A stretch of DNA of 64,000 nucleotides from Alteromonas hispanica (GCF_010500915.1 NZ_JAAAWP010000003.1:186001-250000); one strand, 5' to 3'. Shown: positions 37,492-46,634, counted from the first letter of the stretch. Notes: generated from the sequence alone by a model not told the origin. Numbers and translations are program-made.

Positions 37492-37986
37492 TAACGGATA
37501 ACAAGAGTCGTAATATGAAGCCAGGAAGGCTTTTGAAATGGAGAGTCCATATTACGAAATAGCGAGCTTTGATGGAAGACGATTGTCACGATATAAGGAT
37601 TGCGTCATCCACGGAAAATGGAATTTACTCAGCATCGCTTAAGGAAATTGTTTTACGTTGCATTACTCATCGATGATGCGGTTGGGTTGGAATAAAACCA
37701 GCAAACTGAGCAGGATGCAGCAACCTTGGTTAATACGGAAAATGACTAAGATTGTCAGTACCCTCATCGAAAGTTTCGACATTGATGTCGCATGCTACGA
37801 AGGAATGTTACCTATTTGGACTGGTTGAAGAATGTGTGTTACTTCAGCCGGACCATAACGAGGACATTGATAAAGTCATCGATTTTATCAATGAGTTGTC
37901 ATCAGACGACTGCCCTCTCCCCACAAAGACCCATCCCGGTCTTTACACAACTCTGATTTTTGCCCGCCTTTGGCGGGTATTTTTTG
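37492..37986 (+). ncRNA. Candidate CsrB/RsmZ-like CsrA-binding RNA
   Basis: This gene-free stretch holds 15 GGA triplets between 37496 and 37864 on the plus strand, against two on the complementary strand; ten fit ANGGA. Several lie in or beside predicted loops: AAGCC-AGGAA-GGCTT (37518-37532), itself enclosed by a 9-bp stem CGTAATATG/CATATTACG (37509-37517, 37548-37556), GGTT-GGAATAA-AACC near 37685-37699, and CAGGATG at 37711-37717. Further hairpins (37866-37892; 37925-37944) precede a strong terminator (37962-37986). Sponge RNAs that sequester CsrA look exactly like this. The length would be about 490 bases. The sigma-54-type promoter is unusual for such RNAs. An 83-codon open frame (37752-38003) runs through the terminator and is not believed. 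Confidence 0.62.
37962..37986 (+). terminator. Rho-independent terminator of GGA-rich RNA
   Basis: CCCGCC (37963-37968), loop TTT, GGCGGG (37972-37977), followed by TATTTTTTG. A second hairpin AAAGACC/GGTCTTT (37925-37944) precedes it. Confidence 0.9.
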
Positions 37987-38062
37987 CCTGCTCAAAAGAA
38001 TGAAAGCGAGTTCATGCTATTATGTGCGCTCTTTGCAATATCCTCTATTTAGGTTAACTACT

Positions 38063-39286
38063 TTGCAGCCTTCTTCTCCTGTCGTATTTAGAATGTTGTT
38101 CTGCGCCATGCTTGCCACTTCGGTAGGACAAAGTGTAATGCTAGCGACGCTGCCATCAATGGGCCGGCAAGCGAATTTATCTGAATTTCATATAGCGACA
38201 ATCATGTCGAGCTCGGCACTTATTTTTGCTATCGGTACCAATGTGTGGAGCAGAATAGCGCGACGTGCTGGGTTCAAGCGTACATTGCTTATAGGCCTTG
38301 CAGGCTATAGCGCGGGAACGTTTGCTTTTGCGAGTGCGTGGATGGTTGGATTTTCAGGTATTATCAGCGGAACTAATTTATTTTTAGCATTGCTCATAAG
38401 CCGAAGCTTGCAGTCTACAATTATGTCGGCTACGCCACCGTCTGCGGTTGGCTATGCTGTGGCAATTAGTGCCCCAGCACTGCGCGTTAGTGCAATTAGT
38501 AAAGTAACATCTGCCAGCAATGTGGGTCAGATCATAGGGCCGGCCTACGCAGGTTTGTTAGTTGGATTTGGTCTTTTGGCCCCACTTTATAGCATAGTGG
38601 TGCTCACCCTGTTGGCATTTGCCCTCGTACTTTATAAGTTACCGGTTTTACCGCCGCAAAACTCCACTGAACAAAAAGTGCCTACGGTCGCTCTAGAAGA
38701 TAAGCCAACCCGTGTTCCCTATGTATTTGTAGCAAGCTGTGTATGTGTATTTGCAGCTATGGCAATGATGCAGCAAACCATGGGCTTTTTCTTTATCGAT
38801 TTTTATGGGAAAAGCCCTGTAGAAGCTGCTCGCTTAGTTGGGTTTGCAATGATGGTGAGTGCAGTCACGTCATTAACCGTTCAGTTTACCATTGTGCAAA
38901 GGGCGCGATTGAGTAAAGAAATCATGATGTCCTTAGCCCTTCCTTTATTATCCCTAGGCTATCTTATTTTGTATTTTCAACAGAGTTTTGCTGTTTCATA
39001 TATAGGCATGGCTGTTATGGGCTTAGGTATGGGCATGGCATATCCCTCACTTGCTGCAGCAGCAACTACTTATTGCGCCAAGTCTCAGCAATCATCAATA
39101 ACCGGTTTAATTACCGCAACTACTGCAATGGGTTATATTGTGGGTCCTCCACTTGCTGCTTTTTTGTATCAACAAAATATTGCGCTTCCATTTGCCGCTT
39201 CAAGTGCACTTATGGCCATTGTTTCCATTGTTATTCTCATCACGCTAAAACAAATAAAGCGCTCGAATTCGCGCCAGAGCCCTTAG
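38063..39286 (+). CDS. MFS transporter (possible siderophore or drug exporter)
   Basis: A carrier of about 407 residues with 12 membrane segments and MFS patterns (RIARRAGFKRTLLIG after segment 2, GYIVGPPLAAFLY in segment 11). The frame is open upstream to 37970 but that start lies inside the terminator hairpin. I prefer TTG 38063 with AGG nine bases upstream; ATG 38093 is possible. It precedes a Fur-controlled siderophore-interacting protein, which hints at a siderophore-related role, but a terminator lies between them and no substrate is visible. Confidence 0.82.
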   Translation: MQPSSPVVFRMLFCAMLATSVGQSVMLATLPSMGRQANLSEFHIATIMSSSALIFAIGTNVWSRIARRAGFKRTLLIGLAGYSAGTFAFASAWMVGFSGIISGTNLFLALLISRSLQSTIMSATPPSAVGYAVAISAPALRVSAISKVTSASNVGQIIGPAYAGLLVGFGLLAPLYSIVVLTLLAFALVLYKLPVLPPQNSTEQKVPTVALEDKPTRVPYVFVASCVCVFAAMAMMQQTMGFFFIDFYGKSPVEAARLVGFAMMVSAVTSLTVQFTIVQRARLSKEIMMSLALPLLSLGYLILYFQQSFAVSYIGMAVMGLGMGMAYPSLAAAATTYCAKSQQSSITGLITATTAMGYIVGPPLAAFLYQQNIALPFAASSALMAIVSIVILITLKQIKRSNSRQSP

Positions 39287-39444
39287 TTACAAGGAGTAAT
39301 AAACCGTATTTAAAAAGTTACCTAATTATTTAAAAAAATGCGGAACCTTTTTGATAAACCGCTATCTTAAATTATACACGGAGTCGTTGAGTGTTCGATT
39401 TTGTGTAGTGTGTATGTGTTTTCCAAGTGATATTGTGTTTTTTG

Positions 39445-39466
39445 AAGGGGCGTTTCGCCCCTTTTT
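39445..39466 (+). terminator. Rho-independent terminator after MFS gene
   Basis: AAGGGGCG (39445-39452), loop TTT, CGCCCCTT (39456-39463), then a T-run. It separates the MFS gene from the Fur-controlled gene. Confidence 0.88.
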
Positions 39467-39573
39467 CTTTTCTCGCTTCTTTTTTGCTATTCTCTCTCTT
39501 TCCTATTTTCTTCTTTTTAAGCGCTTTCTAAAAAGCCGAACTTAATGTGGATAATTGTCAACATTTCTCACAT

Positions 39574-39592
39574 ATTAATGATAATCATTATC
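39574..39592. promoter_or_regulatory. Fur box upstream of siderophore-interacting protein
   Basis: ATTAATGATAATCATTATC matches the 19-bp Fur consensus at 17 positions. It lies 37 bp before the start codon, so iron repression is very likely. Confidence 0.92.
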
Positions 39593-39628
39593 ATCTAGAA
39601 TGTGAAACATCAACTAAAGGAGACAATG

Positions 39629-40408
39629 ATGCCAAAACCAAGTCCGCGCCTTGCAGAAGTGCTCAAAACTACCCGTATTTCCCCTTCCATTCAACGGATT
39701 CATTTAGGTGGGGAAGAGCTTAACGCATTCCCTACAGTTACCCCTGGTGCCTATATCAAACTAATGTTTGACCTCAATGGCCGCCCTTTAACCTCTGCTG
39801 GCGAGAAAGGAAATTTCGCTATGCGTACTTATACTGTTAATAGTGTAAACCCAGATAAACCTGAGATAACCGTGGATATGGTACTCCATGCAACCGATGG
39901 GCTAACTGGACCTGCGGCTGCTTGGGCGGTAAATGCTCAAATAGGTGATAAAATAATGATCGCTGGGCCAGGCACAAGTAAAGGCCTTAGTGAGTCATAC
40001 GATTGGGTACTGCTGGCAGGCGATTTAACAGCATTGCCAAGCATAAGAAATCATCTCGCCTCCCTTCCAAAAGATGCAAAAGGTTACGCCGTTATATCCA
40101 TCGAGCATAATGATGATATCGTTTCATTGGAAACTCCCGAAGCCGTTGATGTTATCTGGGAAATAAAATCATCTTTAACTGAAACCATTTCGTCACTTAC
40201 TTGGCATGAGGGCCAGCCCGCTGTTTGGATAGCCTGTGAGTTTTCGGACATGCGTAATATACGACGCTGGCTTAAAGACGAAAAAAGCCTGCCTCACGAA
40301 CAGCTTTATATAAGTAGCTACTGGAAAAAAGGCCGCAGCGAAGATCAGCACAAAATCGATAAACGCCAAGATAGTGAAGCCTATGCTAAGGCGCTAGCAG
40401 AAAGCTAA
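39629..40408 (+). CDS. Siderophore-interacting protein (FAD-binding ferric reductase)
   Basis: About 259 residues, SIP/ViuB family. The N-terminal FAD-binding barrel contains MRTYTVNS (R-x-Y-[ST] motif) and GPAAAWA, and the C-terminal NAD(P)H-like domain has LLAGDLTALPSI and ends with the family's YWKKGRSED stretch. These cytoplasmic flavoproteins reduce ferric siderophores to release iron. GTG 39602 is in frame, but the AGGAG at 39618-39622 places the start at ATG 39629. A near-perfect Fur box precedes it. Confidence 0.93.
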   Translation: MPKPSPRLAEVLKTTRISPSIQRIHLGGEELNAFPTVTPGAYIKLMFDLNGRPLTSAGEKGNFAMRTYTVNSVNPDKPEITVDMVLHATDGLTGPAAAWAVNAQIGDKIMIAGPGTSKGLSESYDWVLLAGDLTALPSIRNHLASLPKDAKGYAVISIEHNDDIVSLETPEAVDVIWEIKSSLTETISSLTWHEGQPAVWIACEFSDMRNIRRWLKDEKSLPHEQLYISSYWKKGRSEDQHKIDKRQDSEAYAKALAES

Positions 40409-40653
40409 TTTGGCCAAGTGAGATGTGAGCAGTCGTGAGTACTTATTTAGATGAACTGTTGGCATGCAGAATTTTCAAGAATTTGTAGAAACTGCAATAT
40501 ATAGTTAAGCAACAGAGCATAGAAACATAAAAAGTTGATATAATACAAGGAAATACATCATGGAACAGGCATTGCTTCATCTATAGTGAGTGTTAGGTTG
40601 GTGCTTAAATTGACCAATTTATCTCAAATTCATATTGATAAGGAGAATGCATT

Positions 40654-40845
40654 ATGAACAGTGATCTTATTGAAGGTAATTGGAAGGAAATGAAAGGTAA
40701 AGTGCAACAGAAATGGGGCAAACTTACCGACGACGACCTAGATAAAATTGACGGTCGCAGAGAAGAATTAATTGGTAAGGTTCAGCAGGCATATGGCAAA
40801 AGTCGAGATGAAGCTGAGCGGGAAGTTGATGGCTATTTAAATTAA
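40654..40845 (+). CDS. CsbD family stress protein
   Basis: A 63-residue protein with the CsbD pattern: IEGNWKEMKGKVQQKWGKLTDDDL, then GRREELIGKVQQ-YG and a final hydrophobic end. The family is small, acidic/basic and helical; in other bacteria it is induced by general stress. AAGGAG precedes the ATG. The upstream 245 bp hold its promoter; nothing else is seen there. Confidence 0.93.
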   Translation: MNSDLIEGNWKEMKGKVQQKWGKLTDDDLDKIDGRREELIGKVQQAYGKSRDEAEREVDGYLN

Positions 40846-40860
40846 AAAATATCCTTCGAC

Positions 40861-40891
40861 CTCTACTCTTTCTTTATAAGGAAGAGTAGAG
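40861..40891. terminator. Hairpin between convergent csbD-like and hypothetical genes
   Basis: CTCTACTCTT (40861-40870) pairs perfectly with AAGAGTAGAG (40882-40891). No long T-run follows, but its place between converging genes suggests termination. Confidence 0.55.
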
Positions 40892-41578
40892 CTATTTGTC
40901 TTGCTCGCTGGATGCGTTCATGCTTTTTTCCCACCAAGGAAGAGAAAAGTCTATTTCATCGGGGTTCTGAGTTTTTGCATATTTCATACGCACAGAACTC
41001 CAAAATGCAGCTTTGAAAATAGGGTCGTAGATAACAAAATCACCTTTTTCGCGATATTGTTCAAACAGCTGCTGATAAGCCCCTACTGGTGTGAGCGGGT
41101 TATCTTGCTGAAACACAACATCGCCACCATAAGACTCATAAAGCGCTTTGGAAACCTTCCAGCTCTTCGCCATACTCTGCGCCAACGCCATGCGATAACG
41201 CTCTAACTCTTCCTCTGCATAGTCGTCCGCGCTATCTAAATCCACCGTCCATAGTTTTATTACTGAATAAGCAGACTGAATTTCACTATCTTCCGGAACT
41301 ATGTCATTTTTTTGTGCAAAATCAGCAAGCACAGACTCGGCTATTTTACTTCCTAGTGCTCGTTGCGCGAGTATATCGCGAACCTCTTTTTCTGATTTAT
41401 CAGTAAGCATAGATTGGAATCGCTCAACATCCTCGGAAGAAGGCTGGAGCTCGGTATTTGAGATAGATTTATTGAAAAGGCGAGCAATAATTTCGTTTGC
41501 CGCCTGAGGCGTGTTCATGCCGAGACAAAATACTATAGCAGCAAACAGCACCATTGGGATTACTTCTGAACGAGTCAC
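40892..41578 (-). CDS. Exported protein of unknown function, possibly SurA-N-like
   Basis: A 228-residue protein with one hydrophobic N-terminal segment (VIPMVLFAAIVFCLGM) that may be a signal or anchor. The middle (about 45-115: DVERFQSMLTDKSEKEVRDI, then IAESVLADFAQ) is helical and vaguely like the N-terminal chaperone part of SurA/PpiD proteins, but no PPIase domain follows. The C-terminus is rich in aromatic residues. I do not recognise a family. Confidence 0.7.
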   Translation of the reverse strand: MTRSEVIPMVLFAAIVFCLGMNTPQAANEIIARLFNKSISNTELQPSSEDVERFQSMLTDKSEKEVRDILAQRALGSKIAESVLADFAQKNDIVPEDSEIQSAYSVIKLWTVDLDSADDYAEEELERYRMALAQSMAKSWKVSKALYESYGGDVVFQQDNPLTPVGAYQQLFEQYREKGDFVIYDPIFKAAFWSSVRMKYAKTQNPDEIDFSLPWWEKSMNASSEQDK

Positions 41579-41736
41579 TTTTCTGCTTTCCGATATTTAG
41601 AGCGAGCACGCATCGTAAAGATGCACTGTTAGATACTACGCTCCAGCACACAAGACACATCTATTTATATTTATTAGCGTTTTTCGTTGTCTTGAGGAGT
41701 GACGTTTTTGAAGATTATACTTAAGTTTGTTTACTG

Positions 41737-42153
41737 CTAAATATCCACTTTTTTGCGCAGTGATTTTTTGACTCCACGCAGCTTTTTCGCGTCTACTCTG
41801 CGCGCCTTGGCCGCGCGACTCACTCGCGTAGGCTTTCTCGGCTTTTGCTTTATCGTTGCCGCTTTGATCCAATGAAGCAGGCGTTCAATGGCATCGTCTT
41901 TATTTTGCTCTTGAGTGCGATAATTTTGCGCTTTAAGCACAAAAACACCATCGGTAGTAACGCGCTTATCTCTCGCTGAAAGCAGCGTTGACTTTATAGC
42001 CTCAGGCAGTGATGAGGCATTAATATCAAAGCGAAGATGAATGGCACTACTTACTTTATTTACGTTTTGTCCACCCGCGCCTTGAGCACGAATTGCCTGC
42101 ATTTCTATTTCGCTGTCGTCTATAGACAGCGATGATGTAATCTTCCTTTCCAT
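41737..42153 (-). CDS. arfB: Alternative ribosome-rescue factor ArfB (YaeJ)
   Basis: A 138-residue peptidyl-tRNA hydrolase of the release-factor family. The catalytic G27-G28-Q29 lies in RAQGAGGQNVNKVSSAIHLRF. The C-terminal tail is long and basic (KQKPRKPTRVSRAAKARR, ending RKKVDI), as needed to enter the empty mRNA channel of stalled ribosomes. Length and layout match E. coli ArfB (140 residues). Confidence 0.95.
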   Translation of the reverse strand: MERKITSSLSIDDSEIEMQAIRAQGAGGQNVNKVSSAIHLRFDINASSLPEAIKSTLLSARDKRVTTDGVFVLKAQNYRTQEQNKDDAIERLLHWIKAATIKQKPRKPTRVSRAAKARRVDAKKLRGVKKSLRKKVDI

Positions 42154-42265
42154 ACCATTTCCTATTTAAACTCTGCGCCTTTATCGTATTTTCAACGTAT
42201 TAGAGTATCATCTAACGTCACATACACTGTTTATTTATTAATTCCTTTTACGCTCAGGGCTGATT

Positions 42266-43198
42266 ATGCTTATCGCGCTATTAATTTTAATTTGTATCAT
42301 GGCTCTTCTTTTTTGGTTCACATCTAGCGTTGACAAAAAAATTGAAAAGAACTTTTTTGTGCCTGGGAAGTTAACGACGGTAAAAGAAGGCACTATTCAT
42401 TGGCAGCAACAGGGAAGCGGCCCCGCCCTTATCTTAATTCATGGGTTATTGGGAAACAGTGCAAATTTTGCGAACTTGGCTTCGTTACTAGCTAAACGCT
42501 ATACAGTTTACAGTATAGACAGACCTGGCAACGGTTTTTCATTGCGTTCTAGCACTGCGTCAGCGTCGTTTGAAAAGCAAAGCAGCATGATATTGGAGTG
42601 GATGGATAAAGTCGGTATCAACAGTGCTTACTTAGTTGGCCACTCAATGGGCGGGGGAATTTCACTGAGAATGGCAATAGACGCCCCCGAGCGCATTAAA
42701 GCTGTTTCATTGTTATGCCCACTCACCGCGCCATTAAATAAAGGCGCGGGTCCACTATCCATACTCTATATCCCAAATGGCATTCTGAGAAAGGGGATAT
42801 CCAAAACTTTAGCGAGCCCTTTCAGAGTGAAATTCGGCAGTAAACAATTGGCGCAGATATTCCATCCTGAATCCATCCCACCAAGCTTTGTTAAGCGTGA
42901 AGGCGGGGCATTAGCATTACACTCGCGATGTTTTTACGAGGGGAGTAAAGACACGGTAGCCGCGCAGGGTAGTTTAAAAAGGCAAGTGCCGGAATATGCT
43001 GGTATAACATGCCCTGTAGGTGTGCTGTACGGTGGCTCAGATACAATCTTAGAGCCCAACAGCCACATCCAGCCAGTAGTAAGTGCTGTTTCAGGGGCAG
43101 TATCAGAAATTATCGAAGGTGCAGGACATATGATCCCTATTACTCAGCCCCAACATTGCGCCGATTTTATTAATGCTGTAAACGATAAGGTTCACTAG
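42266..43198 (+). CDS. Alpha/beta hydrolase, membrane-anchored
   Basis: A 310-residue hydrolase. An N-terminal hydrophobic helix (about residues 1-18) probably anchors it. Family motifs are the oxyanion region LILIHGLLGNSANF, the nucleophile elbow GHSMGGG, an acid in GGSDT and the catalytic His in EGAGHMIPIT. The substrate cannot be told; lipase, esterase or dehalogenase-like activities are possible. Confidence 0.9.
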   Translation: MLIALLILICIMALLFWFTSSVDKKIEKNFFVPGKLTTVKEGTIHWQQQGSGPALILIHGLLGNSANFANLASLLAKRYTVYSIDRPGNGFSLRSSTASASFEKQSSMILEWMDKVGINSAYLVGHSMGGGISLRMAIDAPERIKAVSLLCPLTAPLNKGAGPLSILYIPNGILRKGISKTLASPFRVKFGSKQLAQIFHPESIPPSFVKREGGALALHSRCFYEGSKDTVAAQGSLKRQVPEYAGITCPVGVLYGGSDTILEPNSHIQPVVSAVSGAVSEIIEGAGHMIPITQPQHCADFINAVNDKVH

Positions 43199-43211
43199 AG
43201 AAGGCGTTTTA

Positions 43212-43646
43212 TCAGTGAGTCGACATTTTTTGAAATACAGTGCCATCGCCTTGGGCATGCTTGGCTAATATGGAAGAAAACTGCTCGTGTGCATCACTTT
43301 TCTTAAGCGAGCGAAGATAATCACAAATCATTTCAACGCCGTCGTGTTGAACGCAAGTGTCTGCTGGCGAGCTTCCAAAAGCTAAATTGTAACTGTAAAA
43401 CCACATTTGCATTTGTTCAGTGTCCGCTTTTGACATGGCACTGAGTAAATAATACATTCGAATAAAAGACAGCTGCTTGCGATACGCTGGCGCGCTATTT
43501 TCGAATCCTGCCAGGGTATTTTCAGCAAGTTCTCGTGTAGAAATACCAAGTATTTCAGAAACCTGCGTTATATTTAAACCTAATTCTTGATACGCCCACG
43601 TGAACGCTTTTGTTACCACATTAGCGGGAAATGGCGTTTTGCTCAT
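43212..43646 (-). CDS. ParS/MbcA/Xre-like antitoxin-fold protein (DUF2384-like), orphan
   Basis: About 144 residues. The N-terminal half has a helix-turn-helix-like stretch (LNITQVSEILGISTRELAENT) and the C-terminal half resembles the toxin-binding DUF2384 region (WFYSYNLAFGSSPADTCVQHDGVEMICDYL). Such proteins are antitoxins for RES-domain toxins, but no RES gene is adjacent. The start at ATG 43646 is preferred over GTG 43658 because GAGG lies six bases before it. Confidence 0.7.
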   Translation of the reverse strand: MSKTPFPANVVTKAFTWAYQELGLNITQVSEILGISTRELAENTLAGFENSAPAYRKQLSFIRMYYLLSAMSKADTEQMQMWFYSYNLAFGSSPADTCVQHDGVEMICDYLRSLKKSDAHEQFSSILAKHAQGDGTVFQKMSTH

Positions 43647-43658
43647 GTTTAACCTCAC

Positions 43659-43970
43659 TTTTAGATTTATTGTTTTTCATTTTTCGCTCTGATCAATACT
43701 AATGCAGCTAAAATCGAGCCAGTTTGCAAAAATATTTATTAACAATAAATAAACTTTAAACCCGTGACTTACGTTGAAAGAGTTTCAATGCACGTCGAAA
43801 GTCGGTTAGGGCTGTCTGAAATAACCATTACTTGCTTTAGAGCATAGGCAACATTCTAGAAAAAAGAATGATTTATTGCGTTTTTACAAATTTTTATTCT
43901 TAAGTTTAGGGTATACGCTATTTAACAACATACATGTTGGGCGCGAAGGAAGAGTAGTAAGGATTTAATT
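43659..43970. other. Intergenic region before cytochrome b561
   Basis: 312 bp, AT-rich, between divergent genes. No RNA gene or clear operator is seen; it holds the promoters of both neighbours. Confidence 0.4.
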
Positions 43971-44495
43971 ATGACGAGATGGCCGAGAGTTATTTTGCTT
44001 CTCCATTGGCTTACTGCATTTGCGGTAATAGGAATGTTTGCGTCTGGTTTATGGATGGTAGATCTCACCTATTATAGCGATTGGTATAAAACGGCGCCTC
44101 ACTGGCATAAAAGCATTGGTCTTACGCTTTTTGCCTTTACCATTGTGAGACTATTATCGCGGGTCGTTTATTCTCGCCCGCCAACACATGGAAATGCATT
44201 TGAGAAAAAAGCGAGCAAACTGGGTCACATTGCCTTGTACACGCTGCTTTTAGTCATGTTTGTATCCGGCTATCTCATCTCCACAGCAGATGGTCGCCCT
44301 ATCGATATTTTCAACTGGTTTGCCGTACCGAGTATTGGCGAACTTATCGACAACCAAGAGGACATTGCTGGAGATATTCACTTCTATCTAGCTTGGACTC
44401 TTATCATTACTGCCGCTTTACACGCAATAGCAGCGTTAAAGCATCATTTTTTCAATAAAGACAATACATTGAAGCAGATGTTACGGCTTCGCTAA
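43971..44495 (+). CDS. Cytochrome b561 (CybB-like)
   Basis: A 174-residue, four-span membrane cytochrome. Haem-ligand histidines are visible in LLHWLTA, HWHKSIGL and in the last helix (ALHAIAALKHHFF). It probably moves electrons from quinol to superoxide or to a periplasmic partner. YceI follows after 20 bp, an arrangement repeatedly seen with b561, so the two form an operon. Confidence 0.93.
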   Translation: MTRWPRVILLLHWLTAFAVIGMFASGLWMVDLTYYSDWYKTAPHWHKSIGLTLFAFTIVRLLSRVVYSRPPTHGNAFEKKASKLGHIALYTLLLVMFVSGYLISTADGRPIDIFNWFAVPSIGELIDNQEDIAGDIHFYLAWTLIITAALHAIAALKHHFFNKDNTLKQMLRLR

Positions 44496-44515
44496 TTTTC
44501 ACTAAGGAGATACTA

Positions 44516-45082
44516 ATGAAGAAGTTAACTCTGGCACTTGCAGCAGCACTTTCTCTAAGTTCTGCTCACGCAGCAGACTACGTTATTGACAGCAAGGGGG
44601 CTCATGCATCAATTAATTTCAAAATTCAGCACTTGGGGTATTCATGGCTAACGGGCCGTTTTAACGACTTTGAAGGCACCTTTAGCTACGACGACAAAGC
44701 ACCTAGCGATGCGAGCCTTGTGGTAAATATAGACACCGACAGTGTTGACTCTAACCATGCTGAAAGAGACAAACATTTAAAAGGCGATGACTTTTTAGAT
44801 GTGGATGAGTACCCGACGGCCAAATTTGTCAGCACAAAAATTGTGGAAAAGGGCGATGGCATGATGGATGTTATGGGCGACTTCACACTACACGGTGTCA
44901 CTAAGCCAATAACGATTAGTGCTAAGAAAATTGGCGAAGGTAAAGATCCATGGGGCGGATATCGCGCGGGCTTTATGGGCACAACAGAAATTGCACTTAA
45001 AGACTATGGTATTGATTATGACCTTGGCCCTGCATCACAAACCGTTGAGTTAGAGTTACACGTTGAAGGCGTTAAGCAGTAA
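44516..45082 (+). CDS. yceI: YceI family periplasmic isoprenoid-binding protein
   Basis: A 188-residue protein with a clear signal peptide ending AHA-ADY. It shows the lipocalin-like YceI pattern: AHASINFKIQHLGYSW, GRFNDFEGTF, LKGDDFLDVDEYPTAKF, and GDFTLHGVTKP. The fold binds polyisoprenoid or ubiquinone-like lipids. Operon with cytochrome b561; AAGGAG precedes the ATG. A terminator follows at 45165-45193. Confidence 0.95.
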   Translation: MKKLTLALAAALSLSSAHAADYVIDSKGAHASINFKIQHLGYSWLTGRFNDFEGTFSYDDKAPSDASLVVNIDTDSVDSNHAERDKHLKGDDFLDVDEYPTAKFVSTKIVEKGDGMMDVMGDFTLHGVTKPITISAKKIGEGKDPWGGYRAGFMGTTEIALKDYGIDYDLGPASQTVELELHVEGVKQ

Positions 45083-45164
45083 TGCAACGCCTTTGGCTCT
45101 CTTAGTTTCATTGGCGCAAGCACCGTAAGTGACGCTTTGAGATTAGTAACTAGTTAGCAATGAC

Positions 45165-45193
45165 AAAAGCCCGCATCAGATGTGGGCTTTTTT
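45165..45193 (+). terminator. Rho-independent terminator after yceI
   Basis: AAAAGCCCGCA pairs with TGTGGGCTTTT across TCAGA and ends in a T-run (45188-45193). Confidence 0.88.
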
Positions 45194-45282
45194 CACAAGT
45201 TATTCCTGCATAAATAGCTATGCCTCAACAAAGCAAAGGCGGATAGTGTTATACCAGTCCGCATGGATTGGTATTAAAAGTA

Positions 45283-46575
45283 CTAGTGAAGTTTTAGCTT
45301 GGGACTCATAGCGTGGCTTAATTTTTTCACCAATAGCTTTAATGCCCCTCTTAACTTTCCGTGAACGGCAAACTGGTGCATGTTATATAAAGACACGTAA
45401 ACCAACTTAGCCAGTCGCCCTTCTATAAACATACTGCCGTTTGACAACGAGCCCATTAAACTTCCGACGGTGCTGTACTTGCTTAAATGAACTAGCGAGC
45501 CATAATCTTGATAAACAAACGCTTTTGTTTTTTTGCCATTAATGAGCGCAGCAATATTATGCCCAACGATGTCAGCCATTTGATGTGCAGACTGAGCACG
45601 GGGAGGCACCCATTTACCGTTGTCTTGCTGAACACCACAACAGTCTCCCAGTACCCAAATGGCTTTATCGGTTGTACTTCTCAACTGCTCATCAACGAGA
45701 ATTTGATTGGCCTTGTTAGTTTCAAAAATACCCGTATTGGTAACGAAATCTGGCGCCTTCACTCCTGCTGCCCACACCATTAAATCAGCACTTATGCGAT
45801 TGCCATCTTTGGTGATCAGCCCTTTACTGTCGGCCTCGGCCACTGTTGTTTGCTCTTTAATAACAACGCCTAAATCATTTAACGCCTGGCGAGCCGTATT
45901 CGCTATACGCTCAGGTAGCGCAGGTAAAATCCGCTCACCGGCTTCTATTACCGTTATCTTAAGGCGAGATGCAGACATATTTGGCATACCGTACGCTTTA
46001 GATAAGTTCGCTACATGATGTAACTGAGCCGCTAGTTCAGTTCCAGTCGCCCCAGCCCCCACTATTGCCACATTAATGCCCGCTTCGCTGTCTTCTTGTT
46101 GGTTGATACGAATAAGCTGGTTGAGCAGAGCCCGGTGGAATCGTTCCGCCTGAACAAGCGAATCTAAAAGAAAGCAGTGCTCAGCCACACCTGGCGTACC
46201 AAAGTCATTACTTACGCTGCCAATAGCCATAACCAGCTGGTCATAATCTACCTTGCGCTTAGGAAGTATTTCATGGCCAGCGTCGTCGATAAGGGGAGCG
46301 AGAGAAATAGTTTTAGCTTCGGCATCGATAGCGCACATCTCACCTAACTGAAAACGATAGTGATGATTGGCAGCATGAATGGCGTAATCTACACCGTCAG
46401 AATGCTTATCTATCACGCCTGCGGCCACCTCGTGTAAAAGGGGTTTCCACACATGAGTACGGCTTCTATCAACTAGCGTAATATCGGCTTTATTTTTACT
46501 CCCCAACTTTCTACTCAAGCGACTTGCTAATTCAAGTCCGCCGGCTCCGCCACCCACTATCACTATCTTTTGCAT
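45283..46575 (-). CDS. ndh: Type II NADH dehydrogenase (NDH-2)
   Basis: A 430-residue flavoprotein. FAD-binding GGGAGGLELASRL at the start, a second dinucleotide fold VAIVGAGATGTELAAQL for NADH, and the WAAGVKAP and VLGDC motifs near FAD. The C-terminal amphipathic part (about 380-430) fits membrane attachment. It passes electrons from NADH to quinone without proton pumping and could feed the cytochrome bd oxidase. It is monocistronic. Confidence 0.9.
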   Translation of the reverse strand: MQKIVIVGGGAGGLELASRLSRKLGSKNKADITLVDRSRTHVWKPLLHEVAAGVIDKHSDGVDYAIHAANHHYRFQLGEMCAIDAEAKTISLAPLIDDAGHEILPKRKVDYDQLVMAIGSVSNDFGTPGVAEHCFLLDSLVQAERFHRALLNQLIRINQQEDSEAGINVAIVGAGATGTELAAQLHHVANLSKAYGMPNMSASRLKITVIEAGERILPALPERIANTARQALNDLGVVIKEQTTVAEADSKGLITKDGNRISADLMVWAAGVKAPDFVTNTGIFETNKANQILVDEQLRSTTDKAIWVLGDCCGVQQDNGKWVPPRAQSAHQMADIVGHNIAALINGKKTKAFVYQDYGSLVHLSKYSTVGSLMGSLSNGSMFIEGRLAKLVYVSLYNMHQFAVHGKLRGALKLLVKKLSHAMSPKLKLH

Positions 46576-46634
46576 CGTTATTCACCTGCTAGTGTTGGTT
46601 CCATGTATAAACGCTCGGGTTGTTACAATAGGCG

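Noticed and set aside
37752..38003. 83-codon open frame on the plus strand
   Set aside because: It runs straight through a strong terminator and its end (RLWRVFFA) is simply the hairpin and T-run translated; GGA density fits an RNA better.
39516..39532. LacI-operator-like TTAAGCGCTTTC before the siderophore-interacting gene
   Set aside because: Outer half-sites do not match the TGT...ACA ends of the four locus operators, and a strong Fur box already explains control of the next gene.
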